Source: Oceanospirillaceae bacterium (GTDB lineage: Bacteria; Pseudomonadota; Gammaproteobacteria; Pseudomonadales; Balneatricaceae). From it: a stretch of 64,000 bases of DNA. Both the position numbers and the translations under genes were made by a program. This document shows positions 8,494 to 18,413 of the stretch, in pieces. The notes below the pieces were generated by a model. The model was given only the letters and a program-made list of their open reading frames with translations, had not been told where the DNA came from and ran no database searches. Numbering within the stretch: the first letter of the stretch is position 1; each line of letters starts with the position of its first letter. The stretch spans positions 34,693 through 98,692 of the forward strand of contig JABSRB010000018.1 of assembly GCA_013215375.1 (NCBI GenBank), written 5' to 3'.

Positions 8494-11056
8494 TGTAATA
8501 CTCACGTTTTTGATAGCCTTTAATTTTGTCACTTAATTCTGAAGTAATGCTTTTGCCAATACCACCTAAACCTTTAAGTACAAACTGTAGTGCAATAGAG
8601 TTTTCTCTATTAGTGCCAGAGTTCTGTGATCTAGCTACAATTCGCGTCTTCCAGCAACAGCTTGCATATTCGAGTCCAGATGCAGCGTCTAGAGGTTTTC
8701 GGGTAAGCCAATCGTATTGTAATAGCCCTAAGCTTGACCAGTTGTTTGATATTGGCCAAAGATAGGAAAGGGTGGTTTGTTTACGGGTATCTCTGGTGAA
8801 TCGGTGTCTAATTCCGATTACGTGATTGGGATCTTCCTCGTATTTTAAATCCAGTGTCAGTTCAGAGTTTTGTAAGGTCTTAGCATCAAAAGTGGCGTCA
8901 AATAGCGCTCTTACTCTTGAGTTTGGGCGCCATATTATAGAGCTTGCAAAATCAGAAGTATCATTATCAATAGGCTCTGCATTGGCATCAACACGTACCT
9001 TCCTGTCATCAAAGTAAATTGCGTGGCCGATACTTGCCGAGACGATTTCTCGCCCCTCATCAGAGATAACTCTGGAGGTTAGTCCTAAGGAGAGCTGTTT
9101 GGCATCGCCAAATCGATCATCGCCACTAAACCTGTTATCTCTGAATAGAGAGTTATAGGTGAAAGTAAGCTCTGAAGTGTCAAAGTCCGGTAGTGTTGAT
9201 TGGTCCTGGTAAGGTACATAGAGTGCATATAAACGAGGTTCTAATGTCTGCGTATAGGCTTTACTTTGAAACTCGAAATCGCGGTCAAAATAAAGTCCTG
9301 AGTCCACTTCGAGTATAGGGAGCGTAGTGGATTGGTGAGAGCCAATGCTGCTGTCTTGATCGTTGAGGCTATAGCTGGAATGCCAGAGCTTAAATGAAGG
9401 TTTTAAATAACCCCATGTTCTATTAATTTCAATATTGACACTTGGGTTAATTATCAAGCGATCGCCGTTGACTTTCTGTGAGTCACTGAGTCCGGTTTGA
9501 TCCCTGTCAAAGCGGGTGAATACCGTACGATAATTAAAACTTATATTATCCCAGGGATCTGGTGCGGTCCCTGTTAGTCTGATTTCAGGTAGGCGCTGAT
9601 AAGGCTTTGTTTGGCTGCTGTCGATTGTTTGGTATTTTTGAATCAATATAGAGCTGTTCCAGTTATCTGCTTGGAAACTGATTTTAGCGGTTTGATTCAA
9701 ATGGCTGTTATCGCCATCATCAACATCTAGGTTAGTGCCAAAATCTGAAAAATAGTCATTATCGCTAACTTTAGTGTAGTTGATAGCAGTATTAAAGCGT
9801 CCGTACTCACCGCTGTGATTGGCGCCTAGTACCCATCTGTTTCTCTTATCTGCACTGTCAACGACATTAAGAGAAGTGCTCAACCTATTGCTGCTGTTTT
9901 TATCTAAGTATCTCACCTCATTTTCAACCAGCAAACTTTTATTGGAATTGAAAGTGGCGGTTAATGTATCGTCGATGTTAGGAGCTATATTAAAGTAGTA
10001 GGGAATCGATATCTTGCTGACGTCGTCACTTATTTTTAGCGACGGATAGAGAAAACCGCTATGTCTTCTATCGTCAATGGGAAAATAGAAGTAGGGCAGG
10101 TATAAAACGGGAGTGCCCATGATGACGAGTTTGGCGTTATCTGCTCTGCCAAAACCAGATTCAATGTCTAAGTTGATATTACTGGCGGAAATTTTCCAGT
10201 CATCAGTACCGGGAGGGCAAAAAGTCAGGCTACCGTTTTTAATATCTAAAACATTTTTTGTCTTGCGCACAATAGTTTGTGCATCGCCTCTTAAATCTTT
10301 ATCGTGAATGACATATTGCGCATTGTGCATGGTTGTTTCATCATTGTTGATGTTCCCCTGTGCACTGTCAGCCGTGATTAACATCCCCGTTTGGCGGTAG
10401 ATGACGCCGCCCTCTAAGCTGAGTGCGCCAGTCTCTTGATTCAATCTGACTAGTGGGCTATTTAAACTTCTGTTTCCCTGGCGGATATCAACATTTCCTT
10501 TTAATACAGAACTTTGGCCTAATTCAGTGGCGCTCTGATCCGCACTTATAAACACAGTACTTAGATCTACAGAGTTGCTTTCTGGATCGGTGTTGGCACT
10601 AATTACAGGGGAAATGTAGCGGCCTTTGCAGACCCCGTGATTATTATCACTAGTGTAAGGGTACCAATCCATTTTTTTGAAATCGATCTGAGACTGAGTA
10701 TTACTCGTAGTATTGGTAGGGGGGGCTATTGGCTGAGTTTGTGTCGTTACTTTTTTTCGGGTAATACGTTTTCTTAGGCGTGATGACTTATTGTTTCGCG
10801 TAGCCTTACTTACTAACAAAGGTTTTGTTGGTAATGGCTGTATAGGTTCGTCTTTTAAGGGTATAAATGTTGCACCCAAGGGTTGGCGAAAATTTGCAAG
10901 AGTTGCTGCCGTGGTGGCAGCGCTACAGTCCCATTGCCCGGCATATTGCTTGCAGTTCCATGCAGGTACGGCGACAGCACTGGTATGTGTGCCTCCCAAA
11001 ATGGCGACTAATATCGCTAGACTAAGTGGCGAAGTAGGGTGGAGATTAAATTGCAT
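8480..11056 (-). CDS. lptD: LPS-assembly outer-membrane protein LptD
   Basis: Outer-membrane beta-barrel that, with LptE, inserts lipopolysaccharide into the outer leaflet. The 858-residue protein has an N-terminal signal segment, an early cysteine pair in WNCKQYAGQWDC, an OstA/LptA-like jellyroll (about residues 170-300) and a large C-terminal barrel rich in alternating aromatic strands. A second cysteine pair, ASCCWKTRIV, lies near the C-terminus. The paired cysteines match the long-range disulfides needed for LptD maturation. It heads the lptD-surA-pdxA run and is transcribed divergently from amgK-murU. Confidence 0.95.
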   Translation of the reverse strand: MQFNLHPTSPLSLAILVAILGGTHTSAVAVPAWNCKQYAGQWDCSAATTAATLANFRQPLGATFIPLKDEPIQPLPTKPLLVSKATRNNKSSRLRKRITRKKVTTQTQPIAPPTNTTSNTQSQIDFKKMDWYPYTSDNNHGVCKGRYISPVISANTDPESNSVDLSTVFISADQSATELGQSSVLKGNVDIRQGNRSLNSPLVRLNQETGALSLEGGVIYRQTGMLITADSAQGNINNDETTMHNAQYVIHDKDLRGDAQTIVRKTKNVLDIKNGSLTFCPPGTDDWKISASNINLDIESGFGRADNAKLVIMGTPVLYLPYFYFPIDDRRHSGFLYPSLKISDDVSKISIPYYFNIAPNIDDTLTATFNSNKSLLVENEVRYLDKNSSNRLSTSLNVVDSADKRNRWVLGANHSGEYGRFNTAINYTKVSDNDYFSDFGTNLDVDDGDNSHLNQTAKISFQADNWNSSILIQKYQTIDSSQTKPYQRLPEIRLTGTAPDPWDNISFNYRTVFTRFDRDQTGLSDSQKVNGDRLIINPSVNIEINRTWGYLKPSFKLWHSSYSLNDQDSSIGSHQSTTLPILEVDSGLYFDRDFEFQSKAYTQTLEPRLYALYVPYQDQSTLPDFDTSELTFTYNSLFRDNRFSGDDRFGDAKQLSLGLTSRVISDEGREIVSASIGHAIYFDDRKVRVDANAEPIDNDTSDFASSIIWRPNSRVRALFDATFDAKTLQNSELTLDLKYEEDPNHVIGIRHRFTRDTRKQTTLSYLWPISNNWSSLGLLQYDWLTRKPLDAASGLEYASCCWKTRIVARSQNSGTNRENSIALQFVLKGLGGIGKSITSELSDKIKGYQKREYYNANN

Positions 11057-11291
11057 CTATATAAATCCGGCCAGTAAAAAGTAATTATTTGTCGTTGATG
11101 AATTGAATATTAGCTAATCTGCTGAAATAATAGTGTTAATTGACTGTCATTGACCAAATACATTCATCTTTTTTTACACCAGAAGTAATAAAATTGTCAG
11201 ACTAATAACTGTTTGGTTATATTACAGATTAGTAGACGGATAATAGAACATATAACTAATGAATTACAGTACTAGTGGAAAACAATAGAAA

Positions 11292-12296
11292 ATGCAGCAT
11301 ATTTCTGAGTTAAGTGGTTGGGTAGAAACTCTTATAGATGATGGACAATTATCATTGGGTGCTAAGTGGGAAATACTTCCTCTGCAAGGGGATGCAAGCT
11401 GTCGGCGTTATTACAGATTAATAGGCGGCTCTATAAGTTATATCTTGGTGGCAAGTCCGTCGCAGCGTATTGATAATAATATATTTGTTACAATAGCTAG
11501 GGATTGGCTAGCACATGGGATAAATGTACCTGAAGTCATCGCAATAAATGAGTCGCAAGGTTTTATGCTGCTTGAGGATTTAGGCACAGTGCACCTCTAC
11601 GATATCTCTTACCAGCAAGCAAATATCGGCTATTATCGCCAGGCAATAACACAATTACACAAGATACAGTCGGTACCTGCAGTGACAATGCCGAGCTTTG
11701 ATCGTGATTTTTTACTCAGAGAATTAAATATATTTGATACTTGGATGATCCAGAGTGTATTAGAGCTGCCGAGACCTGAATTATTAGACGACTTGTTTGA
11801 AATGTTAGTTGAAAATGCGTTAGCTCAACCGCAAGTGATGATGCATAGAGATTTTCATTCGCGTAATTTGTTGATCTTCCATAATGAAATTAAAATCATT
11901 GATTTTCAGGATGCTGTGTGTGGGCCTTTAGCCTATGATTTGGCCTCGCTGTTAAAAGATTGTTATCTCACTTTAAGTGATGCTGAATTAGACGCGCTTG
12001 TTGATGAATATTTAGTAACGCTGAATAGCTCTGAGCTGCTCGAGGACCCAATAGAGAAAAGTGTGTTCAGGCGTTGGTTTGATTTAATTGGACTGCAGCG
12101 ACATTTAAAAGTGTTGGGGTTATTTGTTAGGCTGGCCAAAGAAGAGCAAAAGAGCGGATATCTTAGTGATATTTCCAGAGTGTTTAATTATGTATTGAAC
12201 GTGACTAATCGCTATGACGAGCTGGGTGGGTTTGATCTTTGGCTGCGAAAAACAGTCAAACCTGAGTTGTTAAAGCAATCATGGTATGTTTCATGA
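11292..12296 (+). CDS. amgK: N-acetylmuramate/N-acetylglucosamine kinase AmgK
   Basis: Anomeric sugar kinase of the peptidoglycan recycling bypass that makes MurNAc-1-phosphate. The 334-residue protein has the aminoglycoside-phosphotransferase fold, with the catalytic loop MHRDFHSRNLL and the metal-binding IIDFQDAVCGPLAYDLASL. A sugar-kinase role rather than antibiotic resistance is inferred from the next gene, murU, which overlaps it, and from the position beside lptD, as in Pseudomonas. The last bases overlap the murU start (ATGA). Confidence 0.9.
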   Translation: MQHISELSGWVETLIDDGQLSLGAKWEILPLQGDASCRRYYRLIGGSISYILVASPSQRIDNNIFVTIARDWLAHGINVPEVIAINESQGFMLLEDLGTVHLYDISYQQANIGYYRQAITQLHKIQSVPAVTMPSFDRDFLLRELNIFDTWMIQSVLELPRPELLDDLFEMLVENALAQPQVMMHRDFHSRNLLIFHNEIKIIDFQDAVCGPLAYDLASLLKDCYLTLSDAELDALVDEYLVTLNSSELLEDPIEKSVFRRWFDLIGLQRHLKVLGLFVRLAKEEQKSGYLSDISRVFNYVLNVTNRYDELGGFDLWLRKTVKPELLKQSWYVS

Positions 12297-12979
12297 AAGC
12301 GATGATATTAGCAGCTGGAAGAGGCAGTAGAATGGCGGCATTAACCCATTCGACACCCAAACCACTGGTTAAGGTATTAGATAAGCCATTAATTGAATAT
12401 CACTTAGACAAGCTACAGTCAGCAGGATTTAGCACAGTGGTGATAAATGTTTCCTGGTTGGCGGAACAGTTAGAAAATTATTTTAATAATCTGTATAAAG
12501 GCTCTTTAGATATAAAGCTTTACAGCGAGCCGCAAGCTTTAGAAACAGGTGGGGGAGTTTTTTCTGCACTGGAGGACCTCAGTGATGATGGTACACCTTT
12601 CTTAGTTATAAATGCAGATGTGATGAGTGATTTTGATTTCGCTAGTGTTCCCACGACAATGAAATCATTAGCACACCTTTACATGGTGGATAATCCTTTG
12701 CACAACCCTCTGGGAGATTTTTATCTCGACAATCAAGGTGGATTGAGGTTAGATTCTTCGAAAAACACTCAAGCCAAGCTCACTTTTTCAGGCATAAGCC
12801 TATTGTCGCCGCAGCTTTTTAGCGGATGTGAAATTGCAAAATTTAGCTTGGTTAATCTGTTTAGGAAGTACATGGCGCAAGGCTTAGTTAGCGGAGAAAA
12901 AATCCATAATACTTGGATTGATGTAGGGACGGTTGAGCGTTTAGAGCAGGCGAGCGAATGGCAGCGAACGCTTAGATAA
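12293..12979 (+). CDS. murU: N-acetylmuramate-1-phosphate uridylyltransferase MurU
   Basis: Converts MurNAc-1-phosphate to UDP-MurNAc, completing the recycling route that bypasses de novo UDP-MurNAc synthesis and thus fosfomycin's target MurA. The 228-residue protein begins MKAMILAAGRGSRMAALT, the nucleotidyltransferase signature, followed by TPKPLVKVLDKPLI and the metal-binding NADVMSDFDF. The ATG at 12293 sits inside the ATGA overlap with the amgK stop and is preferred over a GTG-type start four codons upstream. Confidence 0.92.
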   Translation: MKAMILAAGRGSRMAALTHSTPKPLVKVLDKPLIEYHLDKLQSAGFSTVVINVSWLAEQLENYFNNLYKGSLDIKLYSEPQALETGGGVFSALEDLSDDGTPFLVINADVMSDFDFASVPTTMKSLAHLYMVDNPLHNPLGDFYLDNQGGLRLDSSKNTQAKLTFSGISLLSPQLFSGCEIAKFSLVNLFRKYMAQGLVSGEKIHNTWIDVGTVERLEQASEWQRTLR

Positions 12980-13121
12980 TAAGAGGTTTCGGGCAAACTG
13001 TTTGGTTCTGCTGGTATCTGCCTACCTGTAAATGCGAGGAGTGTCCAGCGATGATTTAGTTTGGATTTTAATCATCACTATTAAAACTATATGACATATT
13101 ATTCTTAGAAAAGTGAAAAAA

Positions 13122-13913
13122 ATGACAGAGCAAATAATACAAAACATCAAGCGTTATAGAACCGGTTTAATTGTTGGTGGCGTTATTGGTTTTTGGACTG
13201 GTAATCTCGTTGGGCTATTTTTTGGGGCGGGGGTTGGATTTTTTATAAACCGTTGGTTGTTTAATCTACTGCTTGGCGAAAAGTCTCCGCAGGCATTGTT
13301 TTTTAAAGCGACCTTTGCTGTGATGGGAAAAGTTGCAAAAGCTGATGGTAGAGTGACGGAGCACGAAATTCAATTTGCCCGTGATGTGATGGCTAGAATG
13401 CGCTTAGACGAAGATAAAAAACGTCAGGCTATGGGTTATTTCTCCGAGGGGAAAGAGGCCGGTTTTGATTTGAGCTCGGTGTTAAAACCATTGAGTCTGC
13501 TTATTCAAAGGCGTAGTGCGGTTAAAATCATGTTTTTGGAAATTCAGTTACAAGCGGCCATGGCTGACGGCGATATATCCCCTAACGAACTTAAAGTGAT
13601 TCAGCAAGTCTGTGCTTTTTTGAAAATGTCGCAGCAGGAAATGAACCAGCTGCTTTCAAGAATGCAGGCTCAGCAATCATTTCAAGGAGCGCAGAGCTCG
13701 CAGGTGAGTATTGAAGAAGCTTATAAGGTATTAGGGGTGGATCCAAAGGTCGCTGATCCCGAGCTGAAAAAGGCTTATCGACGATTAATGAGTCAGCACC
13801 ATCCGGACAAACTGGTTGCCAAAGGTTTGCCGCCGGAGATGATGCAGCTTGCTAAGGAGAAAACCCAGGAAATACAAGCTGCTTACGATATAGTCAAAAC
13901 AGCGCGTAAGTAA
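13122..13913 (+). CDS. djlA: DjlA-like membrane-anchored J-domain co-chaperone
   Basis: Membrane-tethered DnaK co-chaperone. The 263-residue protein has one hydrophobic Gly-rich segment (about residues 12-45), a TerB-like helical domain (about 65-180, with two AxADGxxxxxE-type motifs such as KADGRVTEHE and MADGDISPNE) and a C-terminal J domain with the invariant HPD in SQHHPDKL. That is the domain order of DjlA. The ATG at 13122 follows a GTG at 13113 that could add three residues. Confidence 0.9.
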   Translation: MTEQIIQNIKRYRTGLIVGGVIGFWTGNLVGLFFGAGVGFFINRWLFNLLLGEKSPQALFFKATFAVMGKVAKADGRVTEHEIQFARDVMARMRLDEDKKRQAMGYFSEGKEAGFDLSSVLKPLSLLIQRRSAVKIMFLEIQLQAAMADGDISPNELKVIQQVCAFLKMSQQEMNQLLSRMQAQQSFQGAQSSQVSIEEAYKVLGVDPKVADPELKKAYRRLMSQHHPDKLVAKGLPPEMMQLAKEKTQEIQAAYDIVKTARK

Positions 13914-13920
13914 CCATTTA

Positions 13921-13956
13921 ACAATGCTGCGGGCTAAAGCTGCTCGCAGCTATTGT
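13921..13956. terminator. hairpin between convergent djlA and DUF3530 genes
   Basis: ACAATGCTGCG at 13921-13931 pairs with CGCAGCTATTGT at 13945-13956 through an 11-pair stem with one bulged base. It occupies nearly the whole gap between two convergent stop codons. No T-run follows, so intrinsic termination is plausible but not certain. Confidence 0.4.
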
Positions 13957-13958
13957 CC

Positions 13959-15098
13959 CTATGTGCTGGCGCTGCCTGGCATTTGGTTAGTTTTCTGTTT
14001 TATTACTGGCATCGCTTTCTTTTCTTGCAGCGCTTTAAATTCTGTTTCAATGTTAGTTTTGATCACACCACGCACTTTTCTGAATAACCACTGATTACCT
14101 CTTATTGTCCAAGCGCTAGCGGGAGCTTGAATTTGTTGGTACTTTTCTATATCAGACAAATTAGCAGCGCGTTTACGTTGGTAGGCGAGGTCTTGCCCGT
14201 TAATAAACCTGTTCTTCATCGGTGTGTAAATGTCAAAAGTGTCTAGTTTTAGCTGCTTAATCAGAGGGATTAGCTGAGGAGCGCTGATGTCTGTGGATTG
14301 TTGAGGATTGATCAAGATTAGCCTTGATTTCTCTAACTCTGAAGCTCCAAAAGTACTGGCATAGGCAGCCGCCCATGTTGCGCCCTGACCAATGCCAATA
14401 ATGATAATGGCATCGCTCTCTTTATTAAGGAAATCCCTAGTAGCAACCGCTCTAGCGTGCACAATTTCTGCCATGCTTTTTGTGTCTTCGTTGTCTTGCG
14501 CTGGAGCAGTATCCGTCTCGTTTTCTGTCGCAACAGCGGGGCTTTGGGCGGGATCACTTTGAGTATCTTGTTCTGCTGGTGGTTGCGTTTCTGTATTGGT
14601 GTCAGGGTCCGTTTGCGTAGCGCTAGTTTCGGTTTCGGACTCGCTTGGGTACTGGCCGCGTTCGGGGATGGCTTGGCTTTTTGTGCTAGGTAAAGTGATC
14701 ACCGCTGTTTGCCACTGGTGTTTTGCTAAGCCGGTGCGTAGTGGGTTTAGACTAATAGTCCAATTAGCGTGGTTTCTTTCATCGGGAAAAATAAGCAGGC
14801 TGCCAATGGGCTCTTTTTCATCCGCGGCCAGGAAATACGCATCGAAATTTTCTTCTAAAGCGGTGAGTTTAAGTACTTCGCTGGCGGTTACTTTCAATAG
14901 TTCGGCTATTTCTTTTTCGGTGTTGCGGTGTGCGTTAGGCATGACTCTTTCGCTCACAGCCTCTGCTTTACCAGCGGCGTTGTCTTCTGTAACTTCCGTT
15001 TGCGTTGCGTTGGTATCTGCTTCATCTGTTGCTGCTGCGTACAGAGGGTTAGATAACATTAATAAACTAAAAGTACTTACCAATAAACTAGTTTTCAT
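13959..15098 (-). CDS. DUF3530-family exported alpha/beta-hydrolase-like protein
   Basis: A 379-residue protein with a signal peptide (residues 1 to about 22, ending in YAAA). It has a DUF3530-type core: GSLLIFPDERNHANWTISLNPLRTGL near residue 98, then a GIGQGATWAAAYAS motif resembling a lipase nucleophile elbow in which Gln replaces the usual Ser of GxSxG. Between them is an acidic low-complexity linker rich in Thr, Glu, Asp, Pro and Gln. Function is unknown, and the missing serine argues against ordinary esterase activity. It faces rpe divergently. Confidence 0.75.
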   Translation of the reverse strand: MKTSLLVSTFSLLMLSNPLYAAATDEADTNATQTEVTEDNAAGKAEAVSERVMPNAHRNTEKEIAELLKVTASEVLKLTALEENFDAYFLAADEKEPIGSLLIFPDERNHANWTISLNPLRTGLAKHQWQTAVITLPSTKSQAIPERGQYPSESETETSATQTDPDTNTETQPPAEQDTQSDPAQSPAVATENETDTAPAQDNEDTKSMAEIVHARAVATRDFLNKESDAIIIIGIGQGATWAAAYASTFGASELEKSRLILINPQQSTDISAPQLIPLIKQLKLDTFDIYTPMKNRFINGQDLAYQRKRAANLSDIEKYQQIQAPASAWTIRGNQWLFRKVRGVIKTNIETEFKALQEKKAMPVIKQKTNQMPGSAST

Positions 15099-15229
15099 AA
15101 AGACATTATTTTCACGATAATTTTAAAAGTCTAAGGATATTAATACGCCAGCCATTTAGATACAATGTAGCGCAAGAAAGTAGCGAAAATACTAACCTAG
15201 CATTAATAGCTGAGAAATAAGGTCAATTT

Positions 15230-15898
15230 ATGAAAAGTTTTAAAATAGCGCCGTCGATACTGGCTGCTAATTTTGCCTGTCTCGGTGAAGAAGTAGAAAA
15301 TGTTTTAGCCGCAGGTGCTGACATTGTGCACTTTGATGTGATGGATAATCACTATGTTCCCAATCTTTCTGTGGGGCCAATGGTCTGTAGCGCACTGCGC
15401 AAACACGGTATTAGTGCACCGATTGATGTGCATTTAATGGTGAAACCTGTCGATTCTATGATTGAGCAGTTTTTAGAGGCAGGGGCTAGTTACATAACTT
15501 TTCATCCAGAGGCATCTGATCATATTGATCGATCGCTACAGATAATTAAGGATGGAGGTGCTAAAGCGGGTTTGGTTTTTAACCCGGCGACACCATTACA
15601 TTTTCTAGATCATGTTATGGATCGATTGGACATGATTTTGCTGATGTCAGTTAACCCAGGCTTTGGTGGGCAAAAGTTTATACCTTCTACTCTGACAAAG
15701 CTGGCGAAAGTACGCCGTATTATTGATGAGTCCGGGTTAGATATTCGCCTTGAGGTTGATGGCGGTGTCACTTTAGATAATATTAGAGAAATAGCGCTTG
15801 CCGGTGCCGATACCTTTGTCGCAGGTTCTGCTATCTTTAATACCAGTAACTACCAGCAGACAATCGAGGCAATGCGCAGGCAACTTGAGGGAGTTTAG
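15230..15898 (+). CDS. rpe: ribulose-phosphate 3-epimerase
   Basis: Interconverts D-ribulose 5-phosphate and D-xylulose 5-phosphate in the pentose phosphate pathway. The 222-residue TIM-barrel protein begins [17 protein letters not shown]. It carries the metal and acid/base segments [11 protein letters not shown] and DVHLMV, the loop [12 protein letters not shown] and the phosphate-binding LEVDGGV and AGSAIF. The length is standard. It starts a plus-strand run continuing with the M23 peptidase, DUF2333 gene and upp. Confidence 0.97.
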   Translation: MKSFKIAPSILAANFACLGEEVENVLAAGADIVHFDVMDNHYVPNLSVGPMVCSALRKHGISAPIDVHLMVKPVDSMIEQFLEAGASYITFHPEASDHIDRSLQIIKDGGAKAGLVFNPATPLHFLDHVMDRLDMILLMSVNPGFGGQKFIPSTLTKLAKVRRIIDESGLDIRLEVDGGVTLDNIREIALAGADTFVAGSAIFNTSNYQQTIEAMRRQLEGV

Positions 15899-15963
15899 GT
15901 TGTCTATTGGCTTGCGAATAATGATGAAAAGTTGTCACTATTATAGGAATAGTTAAAAATTAG

Positions 15964-17304
15964 ATGTTGAGTCAAATCAAGTTATACAGCTCAAGCCTAC
16001 AAAAGCTGTACTATGTGTTGCCAGTACTGCATCGAAATATCGTTAAAGTGCTGCTGGCTTTCTGTCTGTTATTGCTGTTGGTCCCCTTTATAGCTAAGAC
16101 AAATGATCGGATGCTGGTAATACCTGTGTTAGATGATCCTCTTTATATAGCAAGTAAAGAACAGCCCTTTGAAAACCTTAATTTGCCTGATTATGAATGG
16201 GTGGTTGATAGAGGCGATACTTTGGGTAATATTTTTTCAAAATTCAATTTATCTTCGACTTTGTCAAAAATTCAAGAAGCAGATAAAAATGTTCTGACCT
16301 TGGATGTTATCAACAAGGGAGATAAGTATTTATTTTGGATGAGTGGTAATGATGACGATTTTGATGGTAAAGACATTGTCCTGACAAAAATGGAGCAAGT
16401 GTTAGGTGTCGAGCACCAAGTGGCTTTTGTCCGTAACGGAGAGGGCTATGAATATAAAGAAACGTTATTAGAAGGCGTGTGGCGCCAGCAGACAATCATT
16501 GGTGAGATAAAGAAAAATAGCAGTTTTTCCAGATCAGCGGTGGCGCAGGGGCTTCCTGTAAATGATGTGGCTGTAATAGGCCGTCTACTAAAAAGTAAAA
16601 TAGATTTTGCCCGCAGCACGGTCCCTGGCGATAAATTCCAGATTGTATTATTAACTCAGTATGTTGGTGATGTAGCCACGGGAAATACCAAAATAGAAGG
16701 GGTGAGATTTTTTAACCGTAAACATGTCTACTCTGCTTTTTCCTATAAAGGTAATTTTTTTGACAGTAAAGGAGAGGGATTGGAGAGAGCGTTTAGTCGC
16801 TACCCGATAAAAGGTAAATATCGAATATCTTCCAATTTTAACCCGCGCAGAAGACACCCTATTACTAAATTGATACGTCCGCACAATGGGACAGACTTTG
16901 CCGTGCCGACAGGTACATCGATTTACGCCCCTGGAGATGGTGTGGTGAGGCGTGTTGTCAGGCATAAATACGCGGGTCTCTATATTGAATTAGAGCACAG
17001 TTATAAATACCGGTCCCGTTTTTTGCATTTAAGTAAATCCCTAGTGCGCAAAGGGCAGAGAGTAAAACGTGGTCAAAAGATAGCGCTCAGTGGCAACACT
17101 GGCGCCTCTACGGGTGCACATTTACACTATGAGTTTCACGTCAATAAAAAGCCTATCAATGCGATGGGTAATAAAGTACCAGTGGCTATTGGCGTCGATA
17201 GAAAATCAATGTTTGCCTACAAGAAAAAGGTGTCTGGTTTAATTGAATTAATGGAAAGCAAAAATATAACCGATATTAAAACAGCAGGCTCGAATAGCGG
17301 TTAA
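15964..17304 (+). CDS. M23-family peptidoglycan DD-metalloendopeptidase (MepM-like)
   Basis: Envelope-anchored murein hydrolase. The 446-residue protein has one N-terminal membrane segment (about residues 28-45), an OapA/LysM-like region starting at YEWVVDRGDTLGNIFSKFNLS, and a C-terminal LytM (M23) domain. Zinc ligands are visible as HNGTD and HLHYEFH. This is the domain order of E. coli MepM (YebA), which cleaves D-Ala-mDAP cross-links. The exact bond cut is inferred. It lies between rpe and the DUF2333 gene on the same strand. Confidence 0.88.
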   Translation: MLSQIKLYSSSLQKLYYVLPVLHRNIVKVLLAFCLLLLLVPFIAKTNDRMLVIPVLDDPLYIASKEQPFENLNLPDYEWVVDRGDTLGNIFSKFNLSSTLSKIQEADKNVLTLDVINKGDKYLFWMSGNDDDFDGKDIVLTKMEQVLGVEHQVAFVRNGEGYEYKETLLEGVWRQQTIIGEIKKNSSFSRSAVAQGLPVNDVAVIGRLLKSKIDFARSTVPGDKFQIVLLTQYVGDVATGNTKIEGVRFFNRKHVYSAFSYKGNFFDSKGEGLERAFSRYPIKGKYRISSNFNPRRRHPITKLIRPHNGTDFAVPTGTSIYAPGDGVVRRVVRHKYAGLYIELEHSYKYRSRFLHLSKSLVRKGQRVKRGQKIALSGNTGASTGAHLHYEFHVNKKPINAMGNKVPVAIGVDRKSMFAYKKKVSGLIELMESKNITDIKTAGSNSG

Positions 17305-17324
17305 ATTAACAAAGGGACAATGTT

Positions 17325-18356
17325 TTGGAATTATTACAGCGTATTTGGTTTGGTTTTTGGGATCGCCTAGTGAGCGTGCTTCAGCTGGGAACAATATTCA
17401 AGGCGACATTCAGTGCTATTGTGCTGTATGTAGTCATTAGCACAGGCTTCGCTGTGTATTGGAGTGTCACTCCGGATATTCATCAGCTGGCGAACTCGAC
17501 AGTCGTTAAGGGTAAGGCTATTACTGGGGTGGCAACCACAGATGCACTGATCCATATATCACAGACATTATTGACTAAGCCTGGTGGATATCTCAGTAAC
17601 GATAAAACACTGCCGGGTATTTGGATGGATAACGTGCCTCGCTGGGAATTCGGTGTATTAGTGCAGGCGAGGGATATGGCGAGGTCGATGCGCAAAGATT
17701 TCAGTCGATCTCAGTCCCAGTCTACTGAAGATCTGGATTTAACCAATGCGGAGCCAAGACTGCATTTCAACAATGATAGTTGGATGTTCCCGGCAACGGA
17801 GAGCGAGTACCGTAAGGCGATTGATTATTTGAAAAATTATCAGCGCCGTTTATCAGACCCAAGTATTCAAGATGCCCAGTTCTATGCGCGTGCAGATAAT
17901 CTCAATCAATGGCTAGCTGATGTTAGCACTCGTTTAGGAAGCTTATCACAGCGTCTTAGTGCCAGTGTTGGGCAGCGCAGAATAAATACTGATCTTGCCG
18001 GTGATGCTCAGGCCGAGCAGTCTACAGCGACGGCAAAGGTGCTTGAAGTGAAGACTTCTTGGAACAAAATTGACGATGTTTTTTACGAGGCGAGAGGAAC
18101 AGCTTGGGCGCTGATTTATTTGCTGAGAGCAATAGATCAAGATTTTTCGGCAGTACTGGAAAAAAAGAATGCCAGGATTAGTTTGTTGCAAATAATTCGT
18201 GAGTTAGAAGCTACCCAAGGGTTTGTTTGGAGCCCAATGATATTAAACGGTTCTGAGTTCGGATTGTGGGCTAACCACTCACTGGTAATGTCTTCGTATA
18301 TAACTAGGGCAAATGCTGCCATTATCGATTTACGGGACTTACTAACCAAGGGTTAA
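17325..18356 (+). CDS. DUF2333-family inner-membrane protein
   Basis: A 343-residue protein of unknown function with one N-terminal membrane segment (about residues 24-46) and a long periplasmic alpha-helical part. It resembles DUF2333 in its WFGFWDRL start and its GGYLSNDKTLPGIWMDNVPRWEFGVLVQARDM block. The reading frame opens with TTG at 17325, placed 7 bases after a GGG-type ribosome-binding site. The nearby ATG at 17320 is in another frame and stops within 17 codons. It follows the M23 gene by 20 bases, suggesting an envelope role. Confidence 0.75.
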   Translation: MELLQRIWFGFWDRLVSVLQLGTIFKATFSAIVLYVVISTGFAVYWSVTPDIHQLANSTVVKGKAITGVATTDALIHISQTLLTKPGGYLSNDKTLPGIWMDNVPRWEFGVLVQARDMARSMRKDFSRSQSQSTEDLDLTNAEPRLHFNNDSWMFPATESEYRKAIDYLKNYQRRLSDPSIQDAQFYARADNLNQWLADVSTRLGSLSQRLSASVGQRRINTDLAGDAQAEQSTATAKVLEVKTSWNKIDDVFYEARGTAWALIYLLRAIDQDFSAVLEKKNARISLLQIIRELEATQGFVWSPMILNGSEFGLWANHSLVMSSYITRANAAIIDLRDLLTKG

Positions 18357-18413
18357 GAATACCAACTGCTGAGCATGCATAGCTACCGGCATAACGAAAA
18401 AGTGAGAGAATCT

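Noticed and set aside
11292..12296. Aminoglycoside resistance kinase
   Set aside because: The fold is shared, but overlap with murU and position next to lptD point to the cell-wall recycling kinase AmgK.
14596..15120. 174-codon plus-strand frame opposite the DUF3530 gene
   Set aside because: It is the antisense of the low-complexity linker; Ser/Ala/Val-rich shadow of the real gene, with no ribosome-binding site considered convincing.
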